Shown here: piece after piece, positions 22,359 to 34,849 of the stretch
How positions within the stretch are numbered: the stretch's first letter is position 1
Layout: each line of letters starts with the position of its first letter
Assembly: GCA_038049695.1 (NCBI GenBank)
Contig: CP142454.1
Coordinates: 74,935,501 to 74,999,500, forward strand
DNA length: 64,000 bases
Origin: Cinnamomum chago
Lineage: Eukaryota > Streptophyta > Magnoliopsida > Laurales > Lauraceae
Direction of reading: 5' to 3'
Notes under the pieces: generated by a model
What the model was told of the DNA's origin: nothing
What the model saw: only the letters and a program-made list of their open reading frames with translations
Database searches by the model: none
Translations under genes and position numbers: made by a program

Positions 22359-23042
22359 TGATTGAAGAAGTAGATTCTACCACCGATGATTCTACCACCG
22401 ATGACTGAAGTAGTATTTTGGATATTTGTTATTTGTGTTATTTTGGACATTTGTTTGGTTGAAGACTGGCCAGTTGGTCTGGCCTGACTGCTCTTGTCTA
22501 TTTTTTGCAAATTAACATGGGCTGTTGTGTAATGAAAGAAGAAAGGTTTGCTGCATCACTTTTGCTATTATGGGTTTTTTTAGGAATTTATTTCAAAATT
22601 AATTTATGTAGTGTACCTACGGTGTTATGACATTTAGTGATTTAGGTGCTGTTGTTTTTCATAGGAATGTATGTATCAGGTGTTCGTGGCAGCAGTGATT
22701 GGTTTGATTTCGCTGTTATGTATATGATTTTTTAGGAGTAGTTCTCAATTGATGTTCGTGTACTGAAAGTGTCATAATATTTCTCATACCCTTGATTCAG
22801 GTGTGATCTCCTGTTGCAAGGAAGCTGGGGGAAGGCTAAAAAAAAAAAAGGCTTAAGCTTAGGCGGGTACGGGGGAAACGGGGACGGGGAATATAAATTT
22901 ACCCGCGGACGGGGATGGGGATGAAAATTATACCCGTTAGCAGGGGTGGACCGGGGATGGACGAAGATTTTTTAAGCGGGTACGGGGATGGAGACCATGC
23001 CCCCCGCCCCCGCTTCGGTCCATTGACATCCCTACTTGGAGC

Positions 23043-24265
23043 ACTATATATGGATTTCTTTTAGTATCTTTTATACTATATATGGATTTATATTGATTGC
23101 ATAAATGGGTTTATAATTCACTCAATTTATAAATTTTATTAATTAAATCTTTAATTTAAATATGACTTTAATTCATAATTCAATTTTTTTTATATGCTTG
23201 TACTCTAAAAAACGTCCTGGCGGCCTCTTGCCAACTTATTCCTACTTTTACATGAATGCCTGTTAAATAAGCATGTGTTGAAAAAGCTGAAAGTGAAAAA
23301 AAAAAAAAAAAAAAGCCTATAAAACATGTTTCCATATGTGGCAAATAAAAATTACAGCAAAGCAGGTAATTACACTGACTTGTCTGCCTTGCCCTAATTT
23401 AGGAACCAATCAGGAGTGACACTTTCTCAACCTGCCAACTCAACCTAATAATTTAGGGCATACATCCACCCTTTTCATTTTAGAGGTGGGTTAAGGTTGA
23501 CATTTCTAACTTAATTGGTTGAAGGGACGAGTTCTAATCATGTACGTTCCTGCTCTTCAGCCCGCCAATCCAATCCGACTAATTGCAGTGTACCCACTGT
23601 CCCATTATAATTAATTAGGGGTGTGAGCGGACCCTTTTAACTTCTGAGAGGTACTTGGGCAGGCATTTTTAACCTGATAAATAAATGAGGTCGGTCCTAT
23701 GATCATTGTATCCATGTTACCCTTATCCTATCCATGACTCATGTACCGTAGCCTATCCATAACTCATGTACCAAGCGGATTCATTCTGATTCATTGTCCT
23801 AAAAACATCCGAATAGCCAAACATATTTGGATTCAAATAATGTAAATTTCTCAAGTAGTCTACTCATATACATTATACACATGGTGCAAAGCACCCATGG
23901 CATTCTACACTTCTATATTTCAAAAATGACAAAATTGTCCCCTTCTGACTTCTGAAGAACTGGAGATCTTCAACTGAGCAGACCCATTTGGTAAATTGAA
24001 GTTGTTCACCTTCTAAGTGCTTCAAGAGAGAAGAACCAAATCATAACAGCAATTCAGCGGTCATAGATAGCAGTTGTATTATCAGAAGTGGATCTGACCG
24101 TTGACAAACAACCCTTGTCCTGAAGAAGGGACGGGAAGCAACAATCTGGGGGCAAACAAGACGCCCCATGACTCCACAAAGAATCTAAGATGACTAGAAG
24201 AAGATATAGAAGTACTATGGTGGAGATGGCTAAAGAAAGAAAGAGCTCTTCTGTTACTATAAATG

Positions 24266-24269
<4 letters not shown>
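23043..24269. other. Intergenic, no gene recognised
   Basis: AT-rich with a 20-base A run near 23298. Short ORFs (for example minus 24054-24269) show no motif. Nothing else identified. Confidence 0.5.
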
Positions 24270-24325
<56 letters not shown>

Positions 24326-24463
24326 AGAGGCTTTTGAGTTAGAGGGTTATAAAGGGAGAGAGATGAAGAGGGTTTTGAGTTAGAAGGGTTATAAAGGGAG
24401 AGGAAGAGATGTATTCAATGAATTTGAGCAGTCAGGGGAGATTGATGAGAATGAAGTCAGATC

Positions 24464-24503
<40 letters not shown>

Positions 24504-24551
24504 GGGGTTGTTTGAGAGATTGGAATGCATTGAACCCATGACCCACATAGC

Positions 24552-24593
<42 letters not shown>

Positions 24594-24692
24594 GGGGTTG
24601 TTTGAGAGATTGGAATGCATTGAACCCATGACCCACATAGCAGAAAGAGAGAGAGAGAGATTGGAATGCATTGAACCCATGCCCACATATAA
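24270..24692. repeat. GA microsatellites with nested tandem repeats
   Basis: Pure (GA)n runs lie near 24272-24322, 24470-24497, 24553-24588 and 24644-24660. Between them, a 50-bp unit ('gatgaagagg..ttttgagttag') is doubled at 24321-24403. A roughly 91-bp unit with 'ggttgtttgagagattggaa' and 'tgcattgaacccatg' occurs at 24507 and 24597, with a third partial copy at 24659. Each longer unit begins with its own GA run, so the array probably grew by slippage plus unequal exchange. The minus-strand ORFs rich in SLSLSL are artefacts. Confidence 0.85.
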
Positions 24693-24966
24693 CTTGGTTC
24701 AAATAGGTCTTCCACTGCCGGGTGGGAGCTGCCACGTTTTTTGGGCACGTTGTGAACGATAAAAATATGACTTGGTCAGGTCAAGGATGACTGCAGCAGG
24801 AAAAAAAAAAAAAAAAAAAAAGACAATGCCAGGCCTGACCCTTTTAGAACTAAAGAGGATCCTGTTTGGGGGTTCACCTGCTCCAATGTTCAATTTTCCC
24901 ACACACTCAAGGAAGGCAATTTTTGTAGGGGACGGAATTGAATTTTCAGATATTATTCATGGTAAA

Positions 24967-25005
24967 ACTAAAAAAACACACCCGTGCTTAACACGGGCAA
25001 TATAT
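24967..25005 (-). mobile_element. Possible degraded Helitron 3' end
   Basis: On the minus strand GCCCGTGTTAAGCACGGG forms a small hairpin and is followed, about 10 bases on, by TTTTAG|T. Plant Helitrons end with such a hairpin followed by CTRR and insert before T; here C is T. The A-rich DNA to the right could be the element body. No 5' end was found. Confidence 0.3.
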
Positions 25006-25009
25006 ATTA

Positions 25010-26540
25010 AATTTATAAAAAAAAAAACTTATGATCAGTTTCTTTAAAATTAAATGCAAAAGGTTTTTGTCTGAGAAAGAAGGAAAAGAAAAGAAGAAAA
25101 GAAGCCCATAAGAATTCAATACCAAATACCATATAATTTTAAAAAAAACACACAAGCCCATTTAAATTGAAGATTAATGATAAAGAAAACTAAAAAATAA
25201 AATCAAAACAAACAAACAATATAAACTATAAATCAAATCCAATGAAATTTGAAAGACACATAGAAATAAAACATAGAGATGAAAATTCATAATCAACTCA
25301 ATAATATAAGCAATTTAAAAGAATCAAACACTCATGAGAAAAAAAAACTGAAAAATAGATCACAGAAGGACAAAGATAAAAGAACCCACAAATTCATGAA
25401 AAACCATCATAAAAAAAAACTAAAAACCCATCACAAGTGTGAAATTATAATATAAGAAATACAAAATAAAATGAAATAAATTTTATTAAAAAGGCTATAA
25501 ATATATATATAAACAAAAATTCATAGACAATACAATGATAAAAGAAATTTAGAAGAACCAAACCAACTTATGATAATCTAATACTCAAAAATAAAAATCT
25601 GAAGCCACAAAAGAAATAAGAAAAATCCATAAAAAGATTTCACAAAGAGAACTTAAAGAACCCAATGGAAGTAAAATAAATAATTAACTCATAATGATAA
25701 GCATTAAAAAGATTTAAAAAATAGAACAGAAAAAATAAAAATTCACAGAAAATCTCATGATAAAAAGTTATTCAAAAGAAAAAAAACCAAGAAAAACCCA
25801 ATACCCAAAAGTTGAAACAAAAAAGGAGAAAAAAGAAACTCACAATCTATGAAAACCATACAAATACAAATCATAAAAATATTGCAAATCTATAGAAATT
25901 TTAAAATGATGATTCTTTTGTATAAATCATATTAAAATGACATAACTAAAATTGCTCAAATAAAATATGATAAAATCAAAAGTAAATGAATTAAAAAAGG
26001 TTTACCTCTCAAATTAAAATGTTTAATAATTGCACCAATTGTCTTAAGGTGCTCACATTTTAAAATGAGTTGAACACTGATCTAAAATAAGCATGCAAAT
26101 GAGACATGAGACGGTACTAAAAAGATACACAAAGAAAATAAAAAAAAATATTAAAGTTGCTCTAAACAAATACAATGAACTTAAAAGTAAATGAATAGAA
26201 AAAATGAAAGTTCTCTTGTTGACATAGAGAAATAAAATTATATTGGAGAAAGTAGAAAATGATGTTAATAAGAGTGAGCTTAATTCTTTACTTAGATGGA
26301 CCAAGATTATTGGAGATTCTTTTTACCATTAGTCCCGCATTCTTACAAAAAAGTGTACAATCAAAATCAATAGATATAAAGGAAAGCAGAGAGTAGATTA
26401 AATAAAAAAAGACTAAAGATTAAATAAACCAGACAACCCAGAAATCGGCATTTCACATTCTAAAAAAAAAAGAAAAAAAATCATATAATCAGAATAAACA
26501 AAAATACTTGAAATTTCTTATATTAGTGACACTTATAGAC
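25010..26540. other. Strongly A-rich, strand-asymmetric region
   Basis: For about 1.5 kb the plus strand is dominated by A, with 'aaaa(c/t)ccatcata', 'aaaaatccataaaa' and 'aaattcatag' phrases recurring in diverged form. No ORF, RNA gene or inverted ends. A decayed repeat array or the body of the Helitron-like element to its left are the likely readings. Confidence 0.45.
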
Positions 26541-26544
26541 ATTG

Positions 26545-28730
26545 AGACCCATTAACACTCAAATGCTATTGCTTGATAGAAATAGGATGATATTGAGAGT
26601 TTCTTAATAGACAAAAGGCATGATGGAGAGCCCGAATCACAAAAAAAAAAATATTGGAAAACTCCAGTATTTTGTATTTTTTTCTATCAGAGAATGAATT
26701 TGACCGTGGAAATAACCCAAAATGAGGTGATAATTTGAGGTATCCCATAAATAGCAAGGATATTTGCCTTAATGATTGTGATTTTTAATAAATGGGGTCT
26801 ATCATAGTGTTCCACTCCATTTGCATCACGATTTATAAAATTTAAAGCCACACACACAAATAAGAAAAAAAATCAGACTCACCATTTCTCCCTCGGCAAG
26901 CGTACATTGTAGCACATCAGTTACATGGAAAGCTTCCTGCATCCTCTTTAGCTCCACACTGTTTGTGTGAGTTTTTCTTTTTTCAATAATATTGTCATTT
27001 TCTTATTAAGTATGAAACTTATTATTTTTGTTAATTAATTCATATATTATATATTCATTTGAGTTTAGTTTTATTGTAAAATGGTTGTCATAGAAAATTA
27101 ATAACTATATAGGAAATCATATAAAATAGTTATTTCAAAAGTTTGATCATCTATACTTAAAGTACAATGCATAAGTATGAAAATAATAACAACTGTATTT
27201 ATAGGGGTCAATATTCTAACAATTTAGTTATTTTTATAAATACCTCGTAGATAAATTCCAACTCACGATCAATATTCCAAAGTGGGGGCGCCGGGTCCCA
27301 TTCTCATTAACTAATTTTAAGTTTTTGTTGATAACTATTAGCAAAAGGATGGTTTGTGGTGTAATGATAGGGTTGTTCCTTTTAAATCCATATTGTCTTA
27401 AGTTCGAGTATCGGCACAAACTAGATCAATTTTTACCATGTCATTAAAAAGACACGGGTTAGGTTGGGTCTAAAAAGTGTGCTTCATCTCTGACCCGACC
27501 TAAATTACCCCGATTCGACCCATTTGCTTAGGTCAAACTAAATTAAATTGGTCAAAATCAATTGGTCACTTCGATTCATATATAATAATAGGTTCCGACA
27601 AAAGAATATTAAAGAAGCCGGAGAAGAATGAAGATAGCTAGGCGTCTCATTCTCACCATCATTTGATGAATGCACCTCACCAAATCCAGACTCCCATGGC
27701 AAAGGTACTGCGGTGGAGAAATATTGTATCAGCAGGGCTGGACCTAAGCAGAAGCATGTGGGTGTGGTAACGCCCATCACCTTAGTGCCCTTCCAAAACC
27801 TATATGAAAATTCTTGATCATCTTCAATACAATCCAATAAAAATCATGGGTCCATCTTCAAAATCCACATAAAAATCCTTAATTTGCCCCAAAGAACCAA
27901 ACTACGTACCTATTAAAATCCACACCCCTCAAACAAAAATCCTAAATTTGCCACTGTGTGAGAGCATGGACACTAGTACGAACCAACCTAGCTATGATTG
28001 ATCGTAGGATTGTAGATTAGGATAGTTTACAATAGAAAGTTTCCTCTTACAAGCAATGGGATGCCAGAGTTCTCATCCCACCGTAAGGTGGGACACCTCC
28101 AAATTTCATGGATGGGCCCAAAACAAAGACAACGGCTTATTTTTCCCGCATCCACTGCTCCTCCGGTCCCATTTACGAGAGGGAAAAATAAAGCAAAGGA
28201 TGTGGGGGTGAAGAAAAGAAGATGGATTTGTAAATTGGAGCCCAACTTTCATGACCATTTGTGTATTCATTGGATGACTATTTGTTGATCTGCAATATTT
28301 TTTTCTTCATTTGTAGGTGCTTCGACAAGAATACATTTATTCTTGGAAATTCAATTCCATGTAAACAAATGTACATGCCCTGATCTGATGGATTATACGG
28401 CCGAGATCTCCCTGATTAATTTCAGCCCTTCAATTGATGACTGATCATTGATGGCCCGCACAGTGCAGATAGTTGTGTCCATGCTATCACGCATCAGGAT
28501 CTCCTAGATTAACCATTTGCTTATACATTTCTATGAAGAGCATTTTTCTAACTCATTCTATGATTAATTAGAACATAGTCATAATGGAACACCAATTTTA
28601 CACATTATGTACTAAACAATAGCTAGAAATCAGCTTTTGGACCTGCGTTGTAGATCCAGGGATTGGCCAAATTAACCTGATCAAGTGAATGACTGAATCA
28701 TGCAGAGTCTTGGTCCTGGGTTTTCAACTA
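26545..28730. other. Intergenic, no gene recognised
   Basis: Short ORFs (minus 27538-27837, plus 28061-28288 and others) have no recognisable domain. At 27344-27415 'tggtgtaatgatagggtt' and 'agttcgagtatc' resemble tRNA A and B boxes about 45 bases apart, perhaps a decayed SINE head, but too weak to call. Confidence 0.45.
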
Positions 28731-28941
28731 TATCACTACACCAAAAATCGGAAATTGGAATGGAAAAGCGTTCCTAATCCTTCCGTTCCTAATCCGTTAA
28801 AGTGTTCCAATTTCCGTTCCAATTTGGTACCAACCGTTCCTAATCCAAATTGGAACGGAAATTGGAACACTTTAACGGATTAGGAACGGAAGGATTAGGA
28901 ACGCTTTTCCGTTCCAATTTCCGATTTTTGGTGTAGTATAT
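28731..28941. mobile_element. Near-perfect hairpin MITE with CACTA-like ends
   Basis: The element (28734-28938, 205 bp) starts CACTACACCAAAAATCGG and ends CCGATTTTTGGTGTAGTA. The two arms, about 91 bases each, differ by a single base (aatgg / aacgg near 28758), with a loop of about 20 bases around 28836. A 3-bp TAT flanks it on both sides (28731-28733, 28939-28941), as expected for the CACTA group, though the last base of the right end departs from CACTA. Inside each arm 'cgttcctaatcc' recurs. A transcript would fold into an almost perfect long hairpin suited to Dicer-like processing. Confidence 0.85.
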
Positions 28942-29439
28942 GCTGGAAACGTATGTAAAAAAAAAAAAAAAATTGTTTGCTTATAAGAATTGAAACCTCA
29001 GTTCAAGGGCTTCTTAGGCTTACACTACTTCCAAAATGAGGTAGCTGTACATAGAATTCTCAGAGAAATTCCATCATATAATGTTGGGTCCCACAAGTAT
29101 TCTTCTCACAGAAACCCCATTTCAGCCATTATGGTCCCTCTAAGTGGGCCCACCCTAATTACTATTCAAGCCATTCAAACTCGCATAACCTTAAGAATTG
29201 ACACTCACCTCTATTTGATACTGATCCTACTATGGACCATCTTTTAACTTAATATAACAAAAGGAACTGCACTCATAAAGTGATTAAATTTTATGCTTAG
29301 AAATCAAGAGTTAGGGATACAAAGAGTGTTAACATATTTGACCCAACAACTCCACCCTACACAATACACCCATCCAATGAACCGAATGCATTAGGTTGAC
29401 TAGAGAATAACACTTATCTATCTATCTATCTATCTATTC

Positions 29440-29905
29440 TATCTACTCTTATAAAAGAGAGAAAGATGAGTCCTTTTTTCACTACACACATAGCCAATCA
29501 AATGAAAGTTGTGGGGCCCACCCTTATATATATATATATATATATTTATGATGGATAAAGATATGGAACTACACGTATAACCAATCAAATGAAAGTTGTG
29601 GGGCCCATCCTTACTTATATATTTAAGATGAGTCCTTTTTTCACTACACGCGTACCCAATCTAATGAAAATTGTGGGCCCCACCCTTATATATATATATT
29701 TATTATGGATAAAGATATGGATAAAGATAGGGACATAATGGGAATTTCCCAACTTCTACTCTTATAAAATGTTAAAAAAAAAAGAGAGAAAGATGATTTA
29801 CTTTTTTCACTATACACATGCCCAATAAAATGCAAGTTGTGGGGCCCACCCTTGTATATATTTATTATGTACATGTATTTTATGTATGGATAAAGATGGG
29901 GACAT
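29440..29905 (+). repeat. Degenerate tandem repeat, four units
   Basis: The phrase 'ccaatcaaatgaaagttgtg' followed by 'gggcccacccttatata' occurs at about 29492, 29581, 29659 and 29824. 'gatgagtccttttttcacta' precedes three of them and 'tggataaagata' follows. Units are of unequal length (80-165 bases). They lie at the 5' end of the Helitron-like segment. Confidence 0.7.
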
Positions 29906-32900
29906 AATGAGAATTTTCCAATTTGTCTAAAATAGACTTTGGACCATGCTTGGATTTAGAGGGGTTTTAAGGATCCGGATCAAGATGATCTAGAAGACTA
30001 AAGTTTAGGAATTAAAAAATATCTACCCAACGGTACCATAATCTCAAAAATCTAAAATTACAAAAAAGACCCCTAAATTCTCTGAAAAATTGCTAATTAT
30101 ACCTCCCTACTATACCCAAATGAACTCAGATACAGACCGAACTTGGCACACACAATCCTAATAAATTTTTAATCTCTTATATTGAATGGATGCTGATATT
30201 TTAAACGTAATAAAATTTCATTTTAATACATTCTAATAAATCGAGTAATTTTTTTTCGATTTCTTTGTTTTTTTTTTAAGGTGGTAGAGAAAAGAAAAGG
30301 AAAATGTGGATAAGATTTGAATCTATCTCAAATCAATATCTCAAATGTTGTTTTTTCCCTCTTCTTTTTCAATTTTCTTTTAACATTCTTCTTATTCAGA
30401 TACTACAAGATTTTCAATGTAGGGAATTTTGTGGGTATGAAGTTTTTCCTCTGTGAATAATTGTGTAAGGAATAACATGATATTTTAATAGATTCTTCAT
30501 TGACTCTTAGCTTCTTTTCGAATGGAGTGAGTTTTCATACATGTAAGTGAGCAATGTCTACTGAAATTATTATTGTTTGATTCTGTCTTCTTCTTTAATT
30601 TTTTTTTTTAATGTTGTAATAAAATCTTCATTCTAAGAAAAATGGGTGCAACCAGAGTTAAGAAAATGATGATGAAGAGTTGGTTTTTTCTTTCTCATTC
30701 CTGTTTGGGCCAAAGTTAGGCCCATTGATAGCCTTCGTGCTCTGATAGTTTTAATTATATGTCTGTTTTATTTCTTGAATCTCAACTGCAGGCTTCCAAA
30801 TTGTGCGTGTTTTGTGTTTCCTTACTTTGTATTTAATTCTCACTCTATATTTGGAATATGAATTTGTGCATAGCATTTAAAATGTAAACTTTATACTGTT
30901 TTGTTATGTAAGATAGGAAAATGGAAAACTCAAACAGAAAATGTCCTGGTTGAGAAAAACAAAGTAGACAATAACTAAAAGGACGATGCTATGAGGCATG
31001 GAAAAGCTTTCCATTATTTGTTAGAGTTTGTTTTCGTTCTCCATAGAGTCGAAGGGGAATGGCTAATATTCAAAAGGCCAAAAACTTAATCCATATTTGT
31101 ATAAGAATTTGACATTTTATGTTGTTTCTTTTTCATGTTTTAGGTTTATGTTAGTTAAATTCTTACGTTCTAAACCAATGCCTCTTCAATCGTCACCCTC
31201 CAAACCCATCAAAAGTGGGATAGAACCAATAAGCATTCATTCATGGTTCTCATTGAATCATTTTATTCACTAATTTTCAAATTTTTATTCATTTTTATTT
31301 TGTCTTTTGTAAAATTAATTGTGAAATATGGTGCAATTAAAGAATCATTACGAAGGAAAAATATTTCAGATTTTATCATTCAGAAAGATTTTTTAGTCTT
31401 TCTTGGCATTATTTTGTCCACCCTGGTTAATAAACTAAGGCAAGTTGGGGAAAATAAAAGATTTTAACTATGCACTATTTACTCTATTATGTGGTTCATG
31501 GTGTACATACTGCCTTTTAACTCTGAAAACTGAAACGCCAGCCATGTACTTTTTCAATGATAAACCTTGAACTAAGATGGGATGAAAATAAAAGAAAAAA
31601 TGAATAGTGTATTTTATAATGGATCAAAAGAAAAGCAATCAAGTGTATTTTACTTACTACTTTTTTTTTTTTTTTGTGTTTCTTGTGTAGCCTTTTGGCT
31701 TTGGGGGCTTTTTGCCCATGCTTCCCTTCCCATTTTTCTCAATACAAATTTTACCCTTAAGCCAAAAAAAAAAAAAAAAAAATTGGTGTTCAATATTTAC
31801 AATTTTGTGGGCACTTTAGATACTTTGCCATCAGTTTAAAAGTCGCGACAAAATGTATTAGCTAGCTTGCTACTTTTGTTATTGTTGCTGGTGGCCAATT
31901 GGTGGTTGTGTTATAATTCAAATACCAAATTGACTACACACGAGAGAATTAACATTCTCTCAGGTTTTTTTTTTTTTTTACCTAAAACAATGCTAATTAT
32001 GCAAATAGTTTCTATTTATTTATTTATTTTTATTTTTATTTTTTGGTGGAACTAAAAGATACTTGAGTGGTATTTATATTTAAGATTTGAGGGTTAAGAA
32101 CATCAAAGGGCTCCGGAAGGTTTCTAGAAGATATGAGATTATTTTCTTTGTACGGACCCTTTCTTATTATTTTTTAAAATTAACCCTTTAATCTTTTGTA
32201 CATTAACCTTAAAAATTTGTAATTTGATGTTCCTTCAGTTGTATATTATTTATTATGGCCTTTGAAAAAGGTATAGGGACCTCCAAAACTTATAAGCACA
32301 TCCCATATATACCGGTAATTCGTTTGCATTATTGCTTTATGTTTAGTTTTTTCTTTTTCTCTTTTAGAAAAAAGTAGCAACTAATAAAATATCATAAATA
32401 AGAAAGTGAAATGTACAAATTTAAACTAATTTTATGTCCGCCCTGGTTTTTTCTCTCTTTTAATGAAAGTTACCATTAAAAAAATTTAAATATTATTTTC
32501 ACTTTTGCTTCATGTGTATGTATTTTGTTTACTTAGAATAATCGAGTTTTCAATCTGACTTAATAGTTGTATTGATCTTGATTTATACTCTTGTTGGAAG
32601 AGTAATCAGAAGTTGGATAATGTGATAACTACTACTAAATATTGGTTCTCTTCTGATATTAGTGATTGCCAAAGATAATTCCATAAATGCAATTTAGTGG
32701 TAGGTCTTATAGATTACTATCGTAAAATTGTTGTTGTTCAATCATTACAATTTTTAGTTTCTTAATATACAACTTTTGTGAATTTTTTTATATTATAAAA
32801 GGGCAGTTCAAGGGCATGAATATATTTATTTATTATTGCTCTTACTCATAAGGCTTAAATTGAAAAACGTTGATCATTTTCTAACACATTTATTTATTTC

Positions 32901-34662
32901 ATCATTGCGAGCTTCTTCTTGTTTTTCTTCTTTTCATATATTTCAATTAAATATCATGCATTTCTTTAAAGGGAAAATGAGGATCTCATAGAAACTCCTT
33001 GTTATGCTAGCGTTATTACAAACTCCAGAGTCAATGAATGAAGTGGTCATTTTAAGTGTAAACAACTAAAATCATGGGTGGCGCTACATGGATCTGAGTG
33101 GGGTCAATTGACCCCACTGAGATCTGGAAAATTATTTTAAAAAAAATATATTTATTGAATTGAAGTTATGTGAAGCTTTTAACCCCACTCAATGTCTAAG
33201 TTAATGGGTCATTTGTCTACCAAAACAAAATGGAATAAACAAAACTAAATGGCCCAATTTTTATTTTTTAAAGAAAATTTCATTTTTTTAGACATTTGTC
33301 GGTAAGTCTTTATTTACCCTAACTTAACCTCTAAATACGGTATTCTCCCCGTATTAGAAGGAGAAAATCTAATATTATTAAAAGTAGATGACAGATGTTG
33401 ATAAAAGTAAAAATAAATTTATTCGATTTGTGAAAGATAAGTCTTTTATTGACCCTACTAACTTGAATTTCTGGAGTCGTCACTGACTAAAATAAGTATT
33501 TGATGCTGAGCTGCAACAAATTCAGTTTGTCTATGTTCGTTTCGAATTTTTCTTACTTTGATTAGCACTCTCATCCTTTTTATAGAATATAGCAGAATAG
33601 TTGATTTAGAATACCTGTTTTACATTCTTATGTATTTCTTAAGAGGAAGGTCCAATTCTTTTAGTAGATTTGAATTTGTAGTTTTTTATTTTTTGGTATT
33701 TTTTCCCTATGGATATCTCAATTTGTGAGCTTCCATTTAACTGAACTTCTATGATTACTATGTATTATCTTTTTTTTACAGGGTATAAAATATAGCACTT
33801 TGTATCAAACAAAAGAAGATGCTAACTATTGGAGAGGTATTGCCTCTATTTACTTGGTAGTGGTCCGTCTTATAAAATAAAACAAAGCACATGTTAAATA
33901 CTAATATTGATCAACAAGTGCTCTGCAAATCTTACCCATCGGAGTTTATATCATAGTTCCACCATTGTTTATCCATGTCGCTTAAGGACAAACCAGATTA
34001 CTTCATTATTCTTGACGGTTGGTGTAAGATGTTATTCCTCTTTGTAAGTTAAGACTAAAAACACCATCTTAGTTTTGTTATTTTGATGTCCTTAGGTAAG
34101 ATATAATTAATTTTTCTCCTTAATAGAATTTGATTTTGTAGTGAACATATAATGTTCATGGTAATTTGTTAGAATAGTAAGCTCATCTGGTTCTTACTTT
34201 TTATTTTTATTTTTTATAAAACTGTATGCTATCAATTTGACATACTTTCAACTGGACTCCAATTTTAGCAAGTCAAGTCTACCAGGAAACTGATAAGTTG
34301 ATCTGACAGGTCAAATAAAGTAAATTGAAATTTCTTTGTACACATTCAAGATAAAATATCTAGAAATATGTGATTTATATCCTTAAAAAGTTATATAAAT
34401 TTCATATCGATTATCTTTTGAGATCTCATTTTTCTCACTATATCATTATTTTATTGTTTTCAAATGTATAGAAAAAAAGTAGTGTCAACAGTATTTGGAC
34501 ATTGCACGGGCCTTGCAATTTATAATCACTCATTTTTTTGTTGAAATCTTATTTTTATATTGAAGCTTCTACTGAATTTTTTAAAAACTTTATTTTTTAA
34601 AGATTTTATTAATAAAACTTTGTGATTGATGCACGTGCATTTCACGTGCAGGACTCCACTAG
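29442..34662 (+). mobile_element. Putative non-autonomous Helitron
   Basis: The left end reads A|TCTACTCTTATAAAAGAG, a form typical of plant Helitron 5' ends. The right end has a perfect 7-bp stem, GCACGTG/CACGTGC with a 5-base loop (34631-34649), then 13 bases to CTAG|T. Helitrons begin TC, end CTRR after such a hairpin, insert between A and T, and make no target duplication; all of this is met. The 5.2-kb interior has no Rep/helicase ORF. A second 5'-end-like 'tctactcttataaaatg' at 29755 suggests two overlapping or tandem elements. An hAT MITE (33073-33485) sits inside. The pairing of these two ends is an inference. Confidence 0.55.
33065..33493. mobile_element. Non-autonomous hAT element, CAGGGGCGGA family, copy 2 (diverged)
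   Basis: The element (33073-33485, 413 bp) is flanked by ACTAAAAT at 33065-33072 and 33486-33493. Its ends, CATGGGTGGCGCTAC and the inverted match of GGAGTCGTCACTG, are eroded forms of the family end. Near the left end 'agtggggtcaattgacccca' is a short palindrome. The target duplication is perfect even though the ends have decayed. Confidence 0.7.
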
Positions 34663-34849
34663 TATAAAAAAAATGTGACTAACATGTAGAGGTATTTCAA
34701 GCGAACTGCACTGTTTTGTATTGAGATTTGAGAATGATATAGCATGGAATTGACATTTTCTCTTCTTGCTTGTTGTATATAGCTAACAAAGTAGGTATGA
34801 ATAAATTATATATTCAGAGTACACAATTGAACTTATTTTCTGGATTTTT

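Larger units (their letters stand above)
18498..23042 (+). mobile_element. Nearly full-length hAT transposon with perfect 8-bp target duplication
   Basis: The element spans 18506-23034 (4529 bp). Its ends are TAGGGATGGCAGTGGACC and the inverted match GGTCCATTGACATCCCTA (16 of 18 paired). The target duplication CTTGGAGC lies at 18498-18505 and 23035-23042 and is identical. GC-rich subterminal blocks of 'cccgccccg..ccccg' type occupy the first and last 180 bases, in striking contrast to the AT-rich interior. They probably hold the transposase-binding sites. A BED-finger transposase gene lies inside (20020-22358) but is broken. The intact duplication and nearly intact ends point to a fairly recent insertion. 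Confidence 0.95.

Noticed and set aside
24389-24748. Minus-strand ORFs with SLSLSL repeats
   Set aside because: Direct translation of (GA)n microsatellites and their tandem units.
27344-27415. tRNA gene or SINE head
   Set aside because: A- and B-box-like words at plausible spacing, but no cloverleaf, tail or target duplication.
27538-27837. 99-residue minus-strand ORF as a gene
   Set aside because: No recognisable motif, no neighbouring exons, ordinary non-coding composition.
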